Translations under genes and position numbers: made by a program
NCBI GenBank assembly: GCA_965243695.1
Contig: CBDEWC010000037.1
Location: 1 to 64,000, forward strand
Direction: 5' to 3'
Length of the DNA stretch: 64,000 nucleotides
DNA from: JAKVCB01 sp965243695
Lineage (GTDB): Bacteria; Planctomycetota; Planctomycetia; Pirellulales; Lacipirellulaceae
Shown: positions 34,103-42,753 of the stretch, in pieces
Layout of the letters: each line of letters opens with the position of its first letter
How positions within the stretch are numbered: position 1 is the first letter of the stretch
Notes under the pieces: model-generated
What the model saw: the letters and a program-made list of their open reading frames with translations, nothing else
What the model was told of the DNA's origin: nothing
Database searches by the model: none

Positions 34103-35125
34103 ATGGCAATAAAACGGTCGCTATTCTTGCCGAACTGCGCACGTGGATTCACCCTGGTTGAGTTGCTGGTGGTGATTGCCATTATCGGGATTCTAATCGC
34201 CCTACTGTTGCCGGCGGTCCAGTCGGCCCGGGAGGCAGCGCGCCGTGTGGACTGCGCGAACCGAATGAGGCAGTTAGGAATCGCCGTGCACCACGAAGTG
34301 ACCAACATGGGCGACGGTAAGCTGCCCGAGCTGGTCCGCTTTCGTACCTCTCCCAGACTGGCGATGAGCCTGTTCCACATTTTATTGCCTCATATCGAGC
34401 AGGCAGATTTATTTGACCCGGCGCGCGAACACGCGATCGCAACGAAGAACCCCTATTTTTGGGAAATTGGCCTGGACCCGGATGTACCCGGCTTTCCGAC
34501 ACCGCCTGGCAAGACCTTCTGGGATATCTACGGCACCGTGCCACAATACCGGTGCCCCTCCGATCCGATGTTGATCGATCACAGTAGCTACGATGAGTCG
34601 ACCGCCAAATACTCCAGTTACGGTGCGAACTATTTGCTGATGGGGCGCCGGCGACCGAAGCCCATGAAGTGCGCCTGGCAAAAATTCGAGTCGTGGAAAG
34701 CCGAATACAAGCTTGGAGGGATTCCGCATGGCTCTTCAAAAGTTGTCATGTTTGCAGAGATTTCCAAAGCCGCCTGGGAGGTCAATTACGCCTGGCCAGG
34801 GATGGCTCGGCTCAATGTTTACGCCGCGTTATTCGGTCTTCGTATTCCGCCCGGCTCGATTTCGCAGACACACTGGGTGAACATCACGGCCGATGCACTG
34901 AAGCCGCCGACCAACCCTTTTAGCGATGATGCCGATGGATATTGGTATCATCGCGCTTCTACGACGCACCCGGGAGTCATGAATGCATGTCAGGCCGACG
35001 GAAGCGTCTCTACGGTTTCCACCGACATCGACGAGTTGGTCTGGCTATACAAAATCACGACCGACGATAGCGATCCGGTTGATCAAGGAGAACCAACCAA
35101 TCCCTGGATAGCCTGCCCGCAATAG
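34103..35125 (+). CDS. DUF1559 family pseudopilin-like protein
   Basis: 340 residues. The N-terminus carries a type IV prepilin cleavage site and helix (CARGFTLVELLVVIAIIGIL), followed by the planctomycete DUF1559 start LLPAVQSAREAARR. The C-terminal H-x9-D-G signature is present (HPGVMNACQADGS). DUF1559 proteins are abundant in planctomycetes and are thought to be major or minor pseudopilins handled by a type II secretion or pilus machine; that role is inferred. It is the last gene of a rightward block with two PEP-CTERM proteins. Confidence 0.92.
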   Translation: MAIKRSLFLPNCARGFTLVELLVVIAIIGILIALLLPAVQSAREAARRVDCANRMRQLGIAVHHEVTNMGDGKLPELVRFRTSPRLAMSLFHILLPHIEQADLFDPAREHAIATKNPYFWEIGLDPDVPGFPTPPGKTFWDIYGTVPQYRCPSDPMLIDHSSYDESTAKYSSYGANYLLMGRRRPKPMKCAWQKFESWKAEYKLGGIPHGSSKVVMFAEISKAAWEVNYAWPGMARLNVYAALFGLRIPPGSISQTHWVNITADALKPPTNPFSDDADGYWYHRASTTHPGVMNACQADGSVSTVSTDIDELVWLYKITTDDSDPVDQGEPTNPWIACPQ

Positions 35126-35159
35126 ACGCTTGCTCGGACAGCCTTTGCTCAGAATGTGT

Positions 35160-35344
35160 TTTGAAATTGCCTGAGCCGCACGCGATAGCGTCGCTACTTT
35201 GCATCTCCGGGGTCATGGCGGGCACATTTTTATCAGGCCGGGTTTGGTCGCAATTCTGTGGCACTCGAGGCGAGCGCCTACGGCTCAATCAAATGATCCG
35301 ACGCTAGCGCATGCGGATCGCATGAGCGGGTTCGCAATTTCAAA
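35160..35344. repeat. Imperfect inverted-repeat element of the dispersed palindromic family
   Basis: TTTGAAATTGC at 35160-35170 is matched by its complement at 35334-35344. Inside these ends, CCGCACGCGATAGCGTCG on the left pairs with the complement of CGACGCTAGCGCATGCGG on the right at 16 of 18 positions. A third related segment lies near 35266-35286 (GAGGCGAGCGCCTACGGCTC). The same core begins the array at 27430. The element sits between two convergent genes and has no coding content, so it resembles a miniature mobile or REP-like element. Confidence 0.65.
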
Positions 35345-35352
35345 GCGCGTTT

Positions 35353-35775
35353 TCACCGGTTCGGTTTGGTCACGAGCTTCAACTCGCAGTTTCCGCCGGT
35401 GGGCACTTCAATGGTTAGCGGGGTCGTCGACGCGTCCGCGTAGATTCGGGGGACCGCAAGCGGTGCTTCCTGTTCCCGGCTGGCAGGTGCACGATCCATT
35501 GAATTGACGATAACCCGGTAGGTGCCCGGCGGAATCGCCTGGCGGCTGGAGACTCGCCTCATGATGACAACGCCCGCGCGATTTGTCGTGCCCATGGCAG
35601 TGGCGTTCTGCTCACCTTCCAACTGGAAAAAGACCACAGCGCTGGCCAGCGGCCGACCATCCAGTGTCACCAGGCCTCTTTCCTGTTGTGACGCCTGCGA
35701 GAAGCAGCCAGCCAGCGCCGCAATCACCGTAACACCAATCAATAAGCCGATCGAACGCATCCTATTCCTAGTCAT
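35353..35775 (-). CDS. Small lipoprotein with carboxypeptidase-regulatory-like domain
   Basis: 140 residues. The ATG at 35775 overlaps the stop of the giant upstream gene by eight bases, so the two are probably translated together; an internal ATG at 35760 is an alternative. A lipobox (VIAALAGC) ends the leader at about residue 23. The mature domain starts GLVTLDGRPLASAVVFFQ and contains GTYRVIVNS, the pattern of planctomycete carboxypeptidase-regulatory-like (transthyretin-type) lipoproteins. These are usually found near DUF1559 genes, as here. The function is unknown. Confidence 0.85.
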   Translation of the reverse strand: MTRNRMRSIGLLIGVTVIAALAGCFSQASQQERGLVTLDGRPLASAVVFFQLEGEQNATAMGTTNRAGVVIMRRVSSRQAIPPGTYRVIVNSMDRAPASREQEAPLAVPRIYADASTTPLTIEVPTGGNCELKLVTKPNR

Positions 35776-38700
35776 TTGAATCGACCCCGTTCAGTTCCAC
35801 CAAGGACAGTGCGATTTCGATTCCTTGTCTGACCGATCTTGGGTTGCTTTGCTCCCAGTTGTCGTTCGGCCATTGCCAACTGTCATCGATGTCGGCCTCT
35901 GCCGGTCGATCCAGTAAATCGGTGAGAATTTCAAGGGCCAACTCTCGCGCTGTTGGATCCAACGCGGCATCTTCAGACGTGTCGATCTGTCTGACTCTGT
36001 TGGTGGATCCAAGGCCCGCCGAGTCCAAACCCATCGACCCAGGGACCAAAGTAAAACTAAATGCGCCCGTGTTGCCGTTGGTGCCAGTCGCATCCTGCTC
36101 GACAGCAATGCTGGCAATACTGGAACTCATTGACCCCGTCGGCATGCCTTGGAATTGCTCTTTCCAAATGGCGTAGTCAACGCCGTCGACCCTCGCATCG
36201 CCGTTGGCGTCGCCCAGGTCGAAAGGTTCGATTCCGGTTGTGCCTAGCGAGTCACGCCAGATCGTGTAATCGGCCGCATTCACAAACCCATCGCCGTTGA
36301 ATTCTGCATCGAGCACTGGCGTTGCAGGCCCCGGTATTCCAAGAGATCCTAGCCCCTCGATGGCAAAGAAGGCCACGGCCTCGGCGGGATGGATGGTCTC
36401 GTCGTCGTTGGCCTGGTCTTCCTCGACCTTCAGTTGCACGCCCGTGACAGTCGAATTGATGTAGCGGACATGGGCAGGATCAATATTATTGCGCGTGGCC
36501 AGCGATGTGAGCAGTTGGGGAGTGGCTTGAAAGCCTGCCAGGTAATTGAGCTGGTACAGGCTGTCTGTCACCGCGGATGGCGTAATCCCCGCTTCGAACG
36601 GCAGGCCGTCCCAGCTGCCGGGGCCCATGTCGATGGCAAAGTAACCGACCGTCTCGACAGGCAGCGGCGCCGCGCCACCTTCCTCCTGCTCGATAATGAA
36701 GTCGAAGCCTGCCGGTGAAGTTGTCGTATACCTGGTTTGCAGGTAATCGGGCCCGGCGGTTGTCTGGATCTGACTGAGAATCGCTGGAGTGGCTGCGAAG
36801 GGCTCCTCGAACGCCACCGACTGCGCGAACGGACCTTCCGTTGTGTTGAACGTGCCGACTTCCACCTGAGTTCCGTCGCCCAAGGCGTGTGAACCGGCTT
36901 CGAGCACGACGTAGGTGACGGTCTCCGCACCGTGTGTTGCCAGCAGGTTGGACGGTTCTTCGATTTGGATCTTGAAACTGCCCGATTGTACGTCGGTCAC
37001 CCTCACGACCGCCGGCTGCGTATCTCGATAGGACGCGGACTGAGCGAAGACAACCGGATCGGCATAGTTCCTTTGCAGATTGATTGTCTGTGCCACGTGC
37101 GTGAGGTTGTCGAGTTGTCCCACTTCGCCAATGGGCACGGTCGGTACCAGCGCGGTCAGCATGCCGGTGCCTCCGATCGCCAGATAGGCGACCCTTTCGG
37201 CGGGGTGGGTGGTCTCTCCGTCGACGGCCATGTCTTCCTCCGCCTTCACCAGCACGCCGTTGCCGTCGAGGCTCGCGTAGCGGACATGCGCAGGATCGAT
37301 GTTATTCCGACTGGCAAGCGAGGTCAGCAAGCTGGGAGCCACCTGGTACGAATTGGCAAAATCGAGTTGGTAAAGATTGTCGGTGACGACCGAGCCGGTT
37401 ACGCCCGCCTCGAAGAACATCTCATTCCAAGCGCCGCTCGCCGCGTCGATCGCCAGATAGCCCACGGTTTCTGGAGCCAAGGCGGTGAGGCCTCCTTCCT
37501 GCTGTTCGACGATAAAGCTCAAGCCCGTCTGAGAAGTTACCGTGTGTCGTGCGTGCAGGTAATCGGGACCGGCTGTCGTCTGGATTTGGCTGAGTATCGC
37601 CGGGCTTGCCCCAAAAGCCTTGTTGAAGTTCACCGACTGGGTAAACGGTCCGCCCGTCGTTTCCACCGTGCCAACTTCCAATTGGGTCCCGTCGAACAGC
37701 GTGTGTGAGCCGGCCTCGATGACGATATAAGTGGCTGTCTCGATTGCGTGAGTGCCGCTGTCCGTTGTGTTGGACGGTTCTTCCAGGCGGATTTTGAAAC
37801 TGCCCGGCTGCACGTCAGTGACGCGCGCGATCGCCGCCTCGGTGTCGTTGTACGATGGCGACTGGGCAAAGACGATCGGATTGGAGTACGTGCCTTGCAG
37901 ATGGATCGTCTGCTCAATGTGCGTGAGGTTGGTGATCCGGCCAACTTCTCCGATATCGACCGTGCCAGTTTCCTCTGGCGGCGCGAAGCTGATTTGTGCG
38001 AGCGAATTGGGGCTAGCCGTAAAATTGATAACCGTGCCGTTGGGCCAGGTGACCTCCAGCGGCACGGGGGCTGCGAAAGCACCGAGGCCGAAGTGCAGCG
38101 TCTGGTCGTTCTGATTGTTGCGTCCGGTGTTGCCTTCGACCATGCGGGTGAGAATCTTGCCGCCCCCCAAGTCGGCGCGAACCACGGCGCCCAGTGCCAT
38201 CGTGTTGACGTTGTTTCCGTCGCCGGTGAGCTTCACCTTGAGCCAGTTGTTGTTGGTGGTCTGGCTCGTGTTGTTTGCGTAGAGCAGGCCTCCGTTGGTG
38301 ACGAGGTCGAGGTCGCCATCGTTATCGAAATCAGCAAATGCCGCCTGCGAGGAAAGCGTGATACCACCCAGTCCTGCAGTCGCAGTGACGTTGGTAAAGT
38401 TCCAAGTGGATTCGGCACTCGTCACGCCCGGATTTTCGTACAGCCGTGCTGCGTCGGAGGGAACATTGCTGCTCAGGGCGGTGATAAAAAAATCGAGGTC
38501 GCCGTCGTTGTCGACATCACCGATCGCCGTGGAACTGTACGATTCAACCCAGTCCGGGCTGGGGTGGTTCCATGTATTCTTCACTTCAAACTGGTAATTG
38601 CCGCTGGGCCCCGTGTTTCTCAACAGTTGGGTGCCGGGATTGAAAGTGTGGGCAAAGTTTTCGGCGAAAATATCGATATGCCCGTCGTTGTCGAAATCAC

Positions 38701-39439
38701 CGACGGCCGAACCTATCCCATGGGCATTACCTCCGGTGGCGTTCATGGCCGAGGCAACGTTGGAGAAGCTGCCAAAATTCCCTGAGCCGTCATTTTCCCA
38801 TAACGTGTTGGGCTCAAGCCGGTAGCGGGTGACGTAAATGTCGATGTTGTTGTCTTCGTTGTAATCCAGGAGCGTAACACCCCGGCTTTGTGATCCGGCG
38901 GGCTGTGTCCAGTGCAGGACGAAATTGCCATTGTCATTGCGATAGACCGTGTCGGGAACGGGAACCGCATCCCCGTAATTGGCGATATAGAGATCGAGGT
39001 CTCCGTCGTTTTCCAGGTCGAACCAGGTAACCGCTTCGGTCGGGGCGCCGGGAGTTGGGGGGAGGGTTGCACTTGACGTAAAGTTACCGGTGCCGTCGCC
39101 GGTCCAAATAAATTTGGGGCCACTCATGAAAAAATCAAGGTTGCCATCGTTGTTGTAGTCACCCCAGGTACCATTTTCATGGCCGTTGTTCTCGGCGAGG
39201 GTGAAGTTGGCTCCGCCGTTGTTCTGCCACAGCTTAGCTTGACTTACGGACACATCCACAAAGCCGTCGTTGTTGAAGTCGCCCCAGTTTGCGTGATGGA
39301 CGCCCGAACCCAGGCCATTGGAGAGGTCTTGAAAGACCGAAAAGTCCGCGGTGAGTAGATAGCGGGGCTCAAGGATCTGAAGTGACAGCTTCCGGAGATA
39401 CTGCGGCGCTGGGAGGGTCTTTTTGCGAAGCTTTAGCAT
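35768..39439 (-). CDS. Giant exported FG-GAP/VCBS-UnbV protein with two lectin-like modules and dockerin
   Basis: 1223 residues. The N-terminus has the planctomycete LEPRYLLTAD motif in place of an ordinary signal peptide. Residues about 30-400 are FG-GAP/VCBS repeats with calcium-binding DxDxDGxxD loops (DFNNDGFVDV, DVDNDGDLDF). An ASPIC/UnbV region (about 400-490; NNQNDQTLHFGLG) follows. Two copies of a module of about 275 residues span 496-770 and 770-1033, each starting IGEVGxxxNLTH. A dockerin-like pair (about 1040-1100) and an acidic tail of about 120 residues end the protein. The module also occurs in the 1645-residue protein at 56866-61803. A surface role in adhesion or carbohydrate binding is inferred. 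Confidence 0.85.
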   Translation of the reverse strand: MLKLRKKTLPAPQYLRKLSLQILEPRYLLTADFSVFQDLSNGLGSGVHHANWGDFNNDGFVDVSVSQAKLWQNNGGANFTLAENNGHENGTWGDYNNDGNLDFFMSGPKFIWTGDGTGNFTSSATLPPTPGAPTEAVTWFDLENDGDLDLYIANYGDAVPVPDTVYRNDNGNFVLHWTQPAGSQSRGVTLLDYNEDNNIDIYVTRYRLEPNTLWENDGSGNFGSFSNVASAMNATGGNAHGIGSAVGDFDNDGHIDIFAENFAHTFNPGTQLLRNTGPSGNYQFEVKNTWNHPSPDWVESYSSTAIGDVDNDGDLDFFITALSSNVPSDAARLYENPGVTSAESTWNFTNVTATAGLGGITLSSQAAFADFDNDGDLDLVTNGGLLYANNTSQTTNNNWLKVKLTGDGNNVNTMALGAVVRADLGGGKILTRMVEGNTGRNNQNDQTLHFGLGAFAAPVPLEVTWPNGTVINFTASPNSLAQISFAPPEETGTVDIGEVGRITNLTHIEQTIHLQGTYSNPIVFAQSPSYNDTEAAIARVTDVQPGSFKIRLEEPSNTTDSGTHAIETATYIVIEAGSHTLFDGTQLEVGTVETTGGPFTQSVNFNKAFGASPAILSQIQTTAGPDYLHARHTVTSQTGLSFIVEQQEGGLTALAPETVGYLAIDAASGAWNEMFFEAGVTGSVVTDNLYQLDFANSYQVAPSLLTSLASRNNIDPAHVRYASLDGNGVLVKAEEDMAVDGETTHPAERVAYLAIGGTGMLTALVPTVPIGEVGQLDNLTHVAQTINLQRNYADPVVFAQSASYRDTQPAVVRVTDVQSGSFKIQIEEPSNLLATHGAETVTYVVLEAGSHALGDGTQVEVGTFNTTEGPFAQSVAFEEPFAATPAILSQIQTTAGPDYLQTRYTTTSPAGFDFIIEQEEGGAAPLPVETVGYFAIDMGPGSWDGLPFEAGITPSAVTDSLYQLNYLAGFQATPQLLTSLATRNNIDPAHVRYINSTVTGVQLKVEEDQANDDETIHPAEAVAFFAIEGLGSLGIPGPATPVLDAEFNGDGFVNAADYTIWRDSLGTTGIEPFDLGDANGDARVDGVDYAIWKEQFQGMPTGSMSSSIASIAVEQDATGTNGNTGAFSFTLVPGSMGLDSAGLGSTNRVRQIDTSEDAALDPTARELALEILTDLLDRPAEADIDDSWQWPNDNWEQSNPRSVRQGIEIALSLVELNGVDSND

Positions 39440-39793
39440 GCGTGGTTCTGCCGCTACCTTCCCAACCGCCCAGTTGGACGCGCCTCATATTCGAAAAAAT
39501 GCCTACAACTTTGCGTTCCCATTTGCGTTCCCATCCCCTCCGACCCGTAAAATTATCATAAGTGAATCGGGGAGAAATTTCAAGTATTCCGTGGTGGTTC
39601 TTCGTGGTGGACCACGCTTTCGCCCGCGCTTTTTTCCACGCTTTTTTCCACGCCGGGCTTCTGTGATCCGTGGCCGGGAGCCTTTCGGCGAGAGCCTTCC
39701 GGCGTACGAGCCCTGCGGCGACGATACTGACAACGGTTAGAAAAAACAGGATGAGTTGAAAAGCCGAATGGTCTCGCATTAGAATAGGCCGCT
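39440..39793. promoter_or_regulatory. Divergent intergenic region; right end duplicated at 23.4 kb
   Basis: The 354 bases separate the giant surface gene from the rightward SDR gene. The last 70 bases before the SDR start are nearly identical to 23383-23452, showing that the SDR promoter/leader has been copied elsewhere. A short direct repeat CGCTTTTTTCCACG occurs twice near 39628-39652. No clear -35/-10 pair was identified. Confidence 0.5.
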
Positions 39794-40606
39794 ATGAATA
39801 ACACAATCTTCAATCTGGATGGTGAAATTGCCGTAGTCGTTGGTGGGACAGGAGTCCTGGGTGGGGCGATGGCCGAAGCCCTGGCCAGCGCCGGAGCAAC
39901 GGTTGCTGTGCTTGGCCGAAGTGCCGAGCGGGGCCAGGCCTGTGTCGACCGCATCGAACAGGCGGGCGGAAAAGCAAGCTTTCACGCCGTGGATGTCCAG
40001 GACGTAAACTCTCTGGTCGATGCGCGAAATGCGATTCACGAGACCCACGGTGCGCCCAGCGCACTGGTCAACGCCGCCGGTGGCAACCGGCCGGGTGCCA
40101 CCCTTCCGCCAGGCAGCGATTTTTGCAAGTTGCCCCTGGCTGATTGGCGGGATGTATTCGACCTGAATCTCGTGGGTGGCACTCTGCTGCCATGCCAGGT
40201 CTTTGCCGAATCGATGCTGGAGGTGGGACGAGGCTCCATCGTCAATATTGCTTCGATGTCGGGTATGGTGCCCCTTTCTCGGGTCGTGGCCTACTCGGCA
40301 GCCAAGGCGGGGGTACTGAACTTGACCATGTTTCTGGCGCGGGAATGGGCAACCCGCGGAGTACGGGTCAACGCCATCAGTCCTGGTTTTTTCCCAGGTG
40401 AGCAAAACCGGGCGTTGCTTTTTGACCAGCAGGGAGAGTACACCGAACGTGGGCAGCAAATCATTGGGCATACGCCGATGGCCCGTTTCGGAGATCCACA
40501 AGAACTAGCTGGTGCGGTCATCTGGCTGGCATCCGCGGTCGCATCGTCGTTTGTAACGGGGCAGAACATTGTGATCGATGGCGGTTTTTCGACCACCACG
40601 ATTTGA
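39794..40606 (+). CDS. SDR oxidoreductase of the D-mannonate oxidoreductase (fructuronate reductase) type
   Basis: 270 residues. The cofactor motif GGTGVLGGAMA is at about 18-28. The catalytic set is intact: Ser in IVNIASMSG, Tyr and Lys in VAYSAAKAG. NAAGGNRPGATLPP, GFFPGEQNRALLF and HTPMARFGDPQEL are hallmarks of the SDR-type mannonate oxidoreductases rather than generic SDRs. The reaction would interconvert D-fructuronate and D-mannonate with NAD(P)H in hexuronate catabolism. The PfkB kinase gene 116 bases downstream, of KDG-kinase type, supports this. A partial copy of the start of this gene lies at 23383-23527. Confidence 0.85.
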   Translation: MNNTIFNLDGEIAVVVGGTGVLGGAMAEALASAGATVAVLGRSAERGQACVDRIEQAGGKASFHAVDVQDVNSLVDARNAIHETHGAPSALVNAAGGNRPGATLPPGSDFCKLPLADWRDVFDLNLVGGTLLPCQVFAESMLEVGRGSIVNIASMSGMVPLSRVVAYSAAKAGVLNLTMFLAREWATRGVRVNAISPGFFPGEQNRALLFDQQGEYTERGQQIIGHTPMARFGDPQELAGAVIWLASAVASSFVTGQNIVIDGGFSTTTI

Positions 40607-40722
40607 GTTACTCCAACCTTCGCCTCACAAACAGTGGACTTCCAGCCGACAGCCCCGACTGAAAAAAAGATCAAGTTCCTGGCAAGTATTCAGTTTTTCG
40701 TTAACCCTTTCCCAAACAAATC

Positions 40723-41808
40723 ATGACACATCTTAATCTTCGTACCGATGACTGTGCTCTCGACTTCCTTTCCATTGGCTCGCTGGTCCACCGGCTGGAC
40801 CCGGGTGTCATTCCGTTTCGGCGTGCCCGCTCATTTGAAATCCACATCTCCGGTGGCGAGTACAACGTGGCTGCAAATCTGGCCAGCTGTTTCGGGCTCC
40901 GCACGGGTGTTGCAACGGCCATGGTCAATAACGGCATTGGGGAACTCATCCAGGCACGGGTTCGGGAAATGGGGGTGCAGCCATTCTACAAGTGGTTTGA
41001 ACATGATGGTGTGCGCGGGCCGAATATGGCCACCGTTTACAGCGATCGTGGACAGGGAGTCCGTGCGCCGGTTGTCTTTTATAATCGTGCCAACGAGGCG
41101 GGCGCGCTTTTAAAACCTGGCGACTTTGACTGGGACTCGATTTTCGCCTCCGGAGTTCGCTGGTTTCACTCGGGAGGGATTTTTTCGGCGCTCGGCGAAA
41201 CAACGGCCGACGTGATTATCGAAGGGATGCAGGCGGCTCGAGCCAGTGGTGCTGTCACGTCGTTTGATCTCAACTACCGAGCCAAGCTGTGGGCGACCCT
41301 GGGAGGGGATGAACGAGGCCGGCAAACGATGAAAAAAATTGCCGGAAATCTGGATGCCCTGTTCGGCAACGAAGAAGATCTTCAAAAAGGGTTAGGGATT
41401 CGTGGACCGGAAGTCGAATCGACCACCTCCAAGCTCGATCCCGAAAAATTCTTTGGCATGATCGACCAGGTTCGTGAGCAGTTTCCCAACGTCAAGCTCG
41501 TTGCCACAACCCTGCGGGAAGTTGTCTCGACAAACCGGCATCGGTGGGCAGCGGTCGTGTGGCTTGAGGGCAAGAAATTGATCAGTCCCACCATTGAACT
41601 CGATGTGCTTGATCGGATTGGTGGTGGTGACGGGTTTGCCTCCGGGCTCATTTACGGCTTGATCTCCGGCCGCTCCCCAGAGGAGGCCCTCCGCTTGGGG
41701 TGGGCACACGGCGCACTGCTGACCACGTTCCCCGGAGATGTCTCGCTGGCAAGTCTCCCGGAAGTCGAGGCCTTGGCGCAGGGTGGCTCGGCCCGTGTGC
41801 AGCGGTAG
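40723..41808 (+). CDS. PfkB-family sugar kinase, probably 2-keto-3-deoxygluconate kinase
   Basis: 361 residues. It begins with the pfkB first-strand pattern (ALDFLSIGSLVHRLDPG). The substrate glycine motif is GGEYNVAANLASCFG, and the C-terminal ATP/anion-hole motif is DRIGGGDGFASGLIYGL with the catalytic aspartate. Following a mannonate-oxidoreductase-type SDR, the most likely substrate is 2-keto-3-deoxygluconate; this is inferred from context and from the length. The two genes would form a uronate degradation unit, with mannonate dehydratase and KDPG aldolase expected elsewhere. Confidence 0.8.
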   Translation: MTHLNLRTDDCALDFLSIGSLVHRLDPGVIPFRRARSFEIHISGGEYNVAANLASCFGLRTGVATAMVNNGIGELIQARVREMGVQPFYKWFEHDGVRGPNMATVYSDRGQGVRAPVVFYNRANEAGALLKPGDFDWDSIFASGVRWFHSGGIFSALGETTADVIIEGMQAARASGAVTSFDLNYRAKLWATLGGDERGRQTMKKIAGNLDALFGNEEDLQKGLGIRGPEVESTTSKLDPEKFFGMIDQVREQFPNVKLVATTLREVVSTNRHRWAAVVWLEGKKLISPTIELDVLDRIGGGDGFASGLIYGLISGRSPEEALRLGWAHGALLTTFPGDVSLASLPEVEALAQGGSARVQR

Positions 41809-41907
41809 CAGACCAACGGTTGCGCTGGGTCTCGAGAAGCAACTGGCAACCTTCGCGGTGGATAGGCCGTGCAGAATGGGCCCCCAGTTACCGCTGTGGG
41901 TGGAATC

Positions 41908-42642
41908 TCAGGCAAATCCCTGGTTGAGCGGCTTGATGACCACCTCCGGGATGTGAGCCCGAACTGGCAGGCCGGCAATCATGGCAACGACTTGTCCCAC
42001 GTCCTCCGGCTGTAACATCGTCGCACGACGCTCTTCACTTACCGGTTCAGGGCGTTGCTCAAGAAGGGGTGTGTTTACCTCGCCCGGCTGGACGGTGGTC
42101 ACTCGAATTCCATGACGACCATCCTCGTTTCCGACCGAGGTTCCCAGGGCCGTCACCGCGAATTTGGACGCATTGTAAGCCACCCCGCCGAGGTCGGCTG
42201 CCCGTTTTCCCGCGATCGACCCGATATTGATGATGACGCCGTCGTGCCGCTCGCGCATTTCCGGAAGCACCGCCTGCATGCAGTTGTAGACCCCCGTGGT
42301 ATTGATCTGTAAGACCTGGTCCCACTGCTCCGGTTTCATCCGGCTCATAGTGCGGTCGACGATGTTGATCGCGGCGGAATTGACCATGATGTCCGTTTGT
42401 CCTAACTCTTGGCGGACCCATCCAAACAACGTTTTCACACTTTCACGCGACGCCGTGTCGACCACGTGATGCCGCATGGGTGAAGTTCCTCCCGACTGCT
42501 CAACTGCCTGTTTCAGGACCTGCTCCCTGCGACCGGCAATCACCACCTGGCAGCCAGATTCTGCCAGTGCCCGGGCACATCCCAGGCCAATTCCTGTACC
42601 TCCCCCAATCACGACCGCTACTTTTCCATCCAGTTTGCTCAT
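41908..42642 (-). CDS. Short-chain dehydrogenase/reductase, substrate unknown
   Basis: 244 residues. Classical SDR: GGGTGIGLG cofactor loop at about 13-21, NSAAIN strand motif, catalytic Ser in INIGSIAGKR and YNASK. AGRREQ after the second strand suggests preference for NADP, which is uncertain. It converges on the kinase gene and diverges from the dihydropyrimidinase gene, sharing a 111-base intergenic region with it. That position makes a role linked to pyrimidine-derived semialdehydes possible, but the sequence does not show it. Confidence 0.88.
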   Translation of the reverse strand: MSKLDGKVAVVIGGGTGIGLGCARALAESGCQVVIAGRREQVLKQAVEQSGGTSPMRHHVVDTASRESVKTLFGWVRQELGQTDIMVNSAAINIVDRTMSRMKPEQWDQVLQINTTGVYNCMQAVLPEMRERHDGVIINIGSIAGKRAADLGGVAYNASKFAVTALGTSVGNEDGRHGIRVTTVQPGEVNTPLLEQRPEPVSEERRATMLQPEDVGQVVAMIAGLPVRAHIPEVVIKPLNQGFA

Positions 42643-42753
42643 CGAAGGTCCTTTAAAATCCGGGCTGTTTTTACTCTGACATGGTTGGTTTCCAGGCGGT
42701 TGGGTATAACAAATTTTCCTGGCCCTTTCGACTCCCCTGGTGAGACACGCACG

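Noticed and set aside
34103..35125. DUF1559 protein as a true type IV pilin structural gene
   Set aside because: Only the N-terminal prepilin segment matches; the rest is DUF1559, and no pilus assembly gene is in the window.
37748..38785. 345-codon plus-strand open frame
   Set aside because: It is antisense to VCBS repeats of the 1223-residue protein, and its Val/Arg-rich sequence mirrors the Asp-rich repeats.
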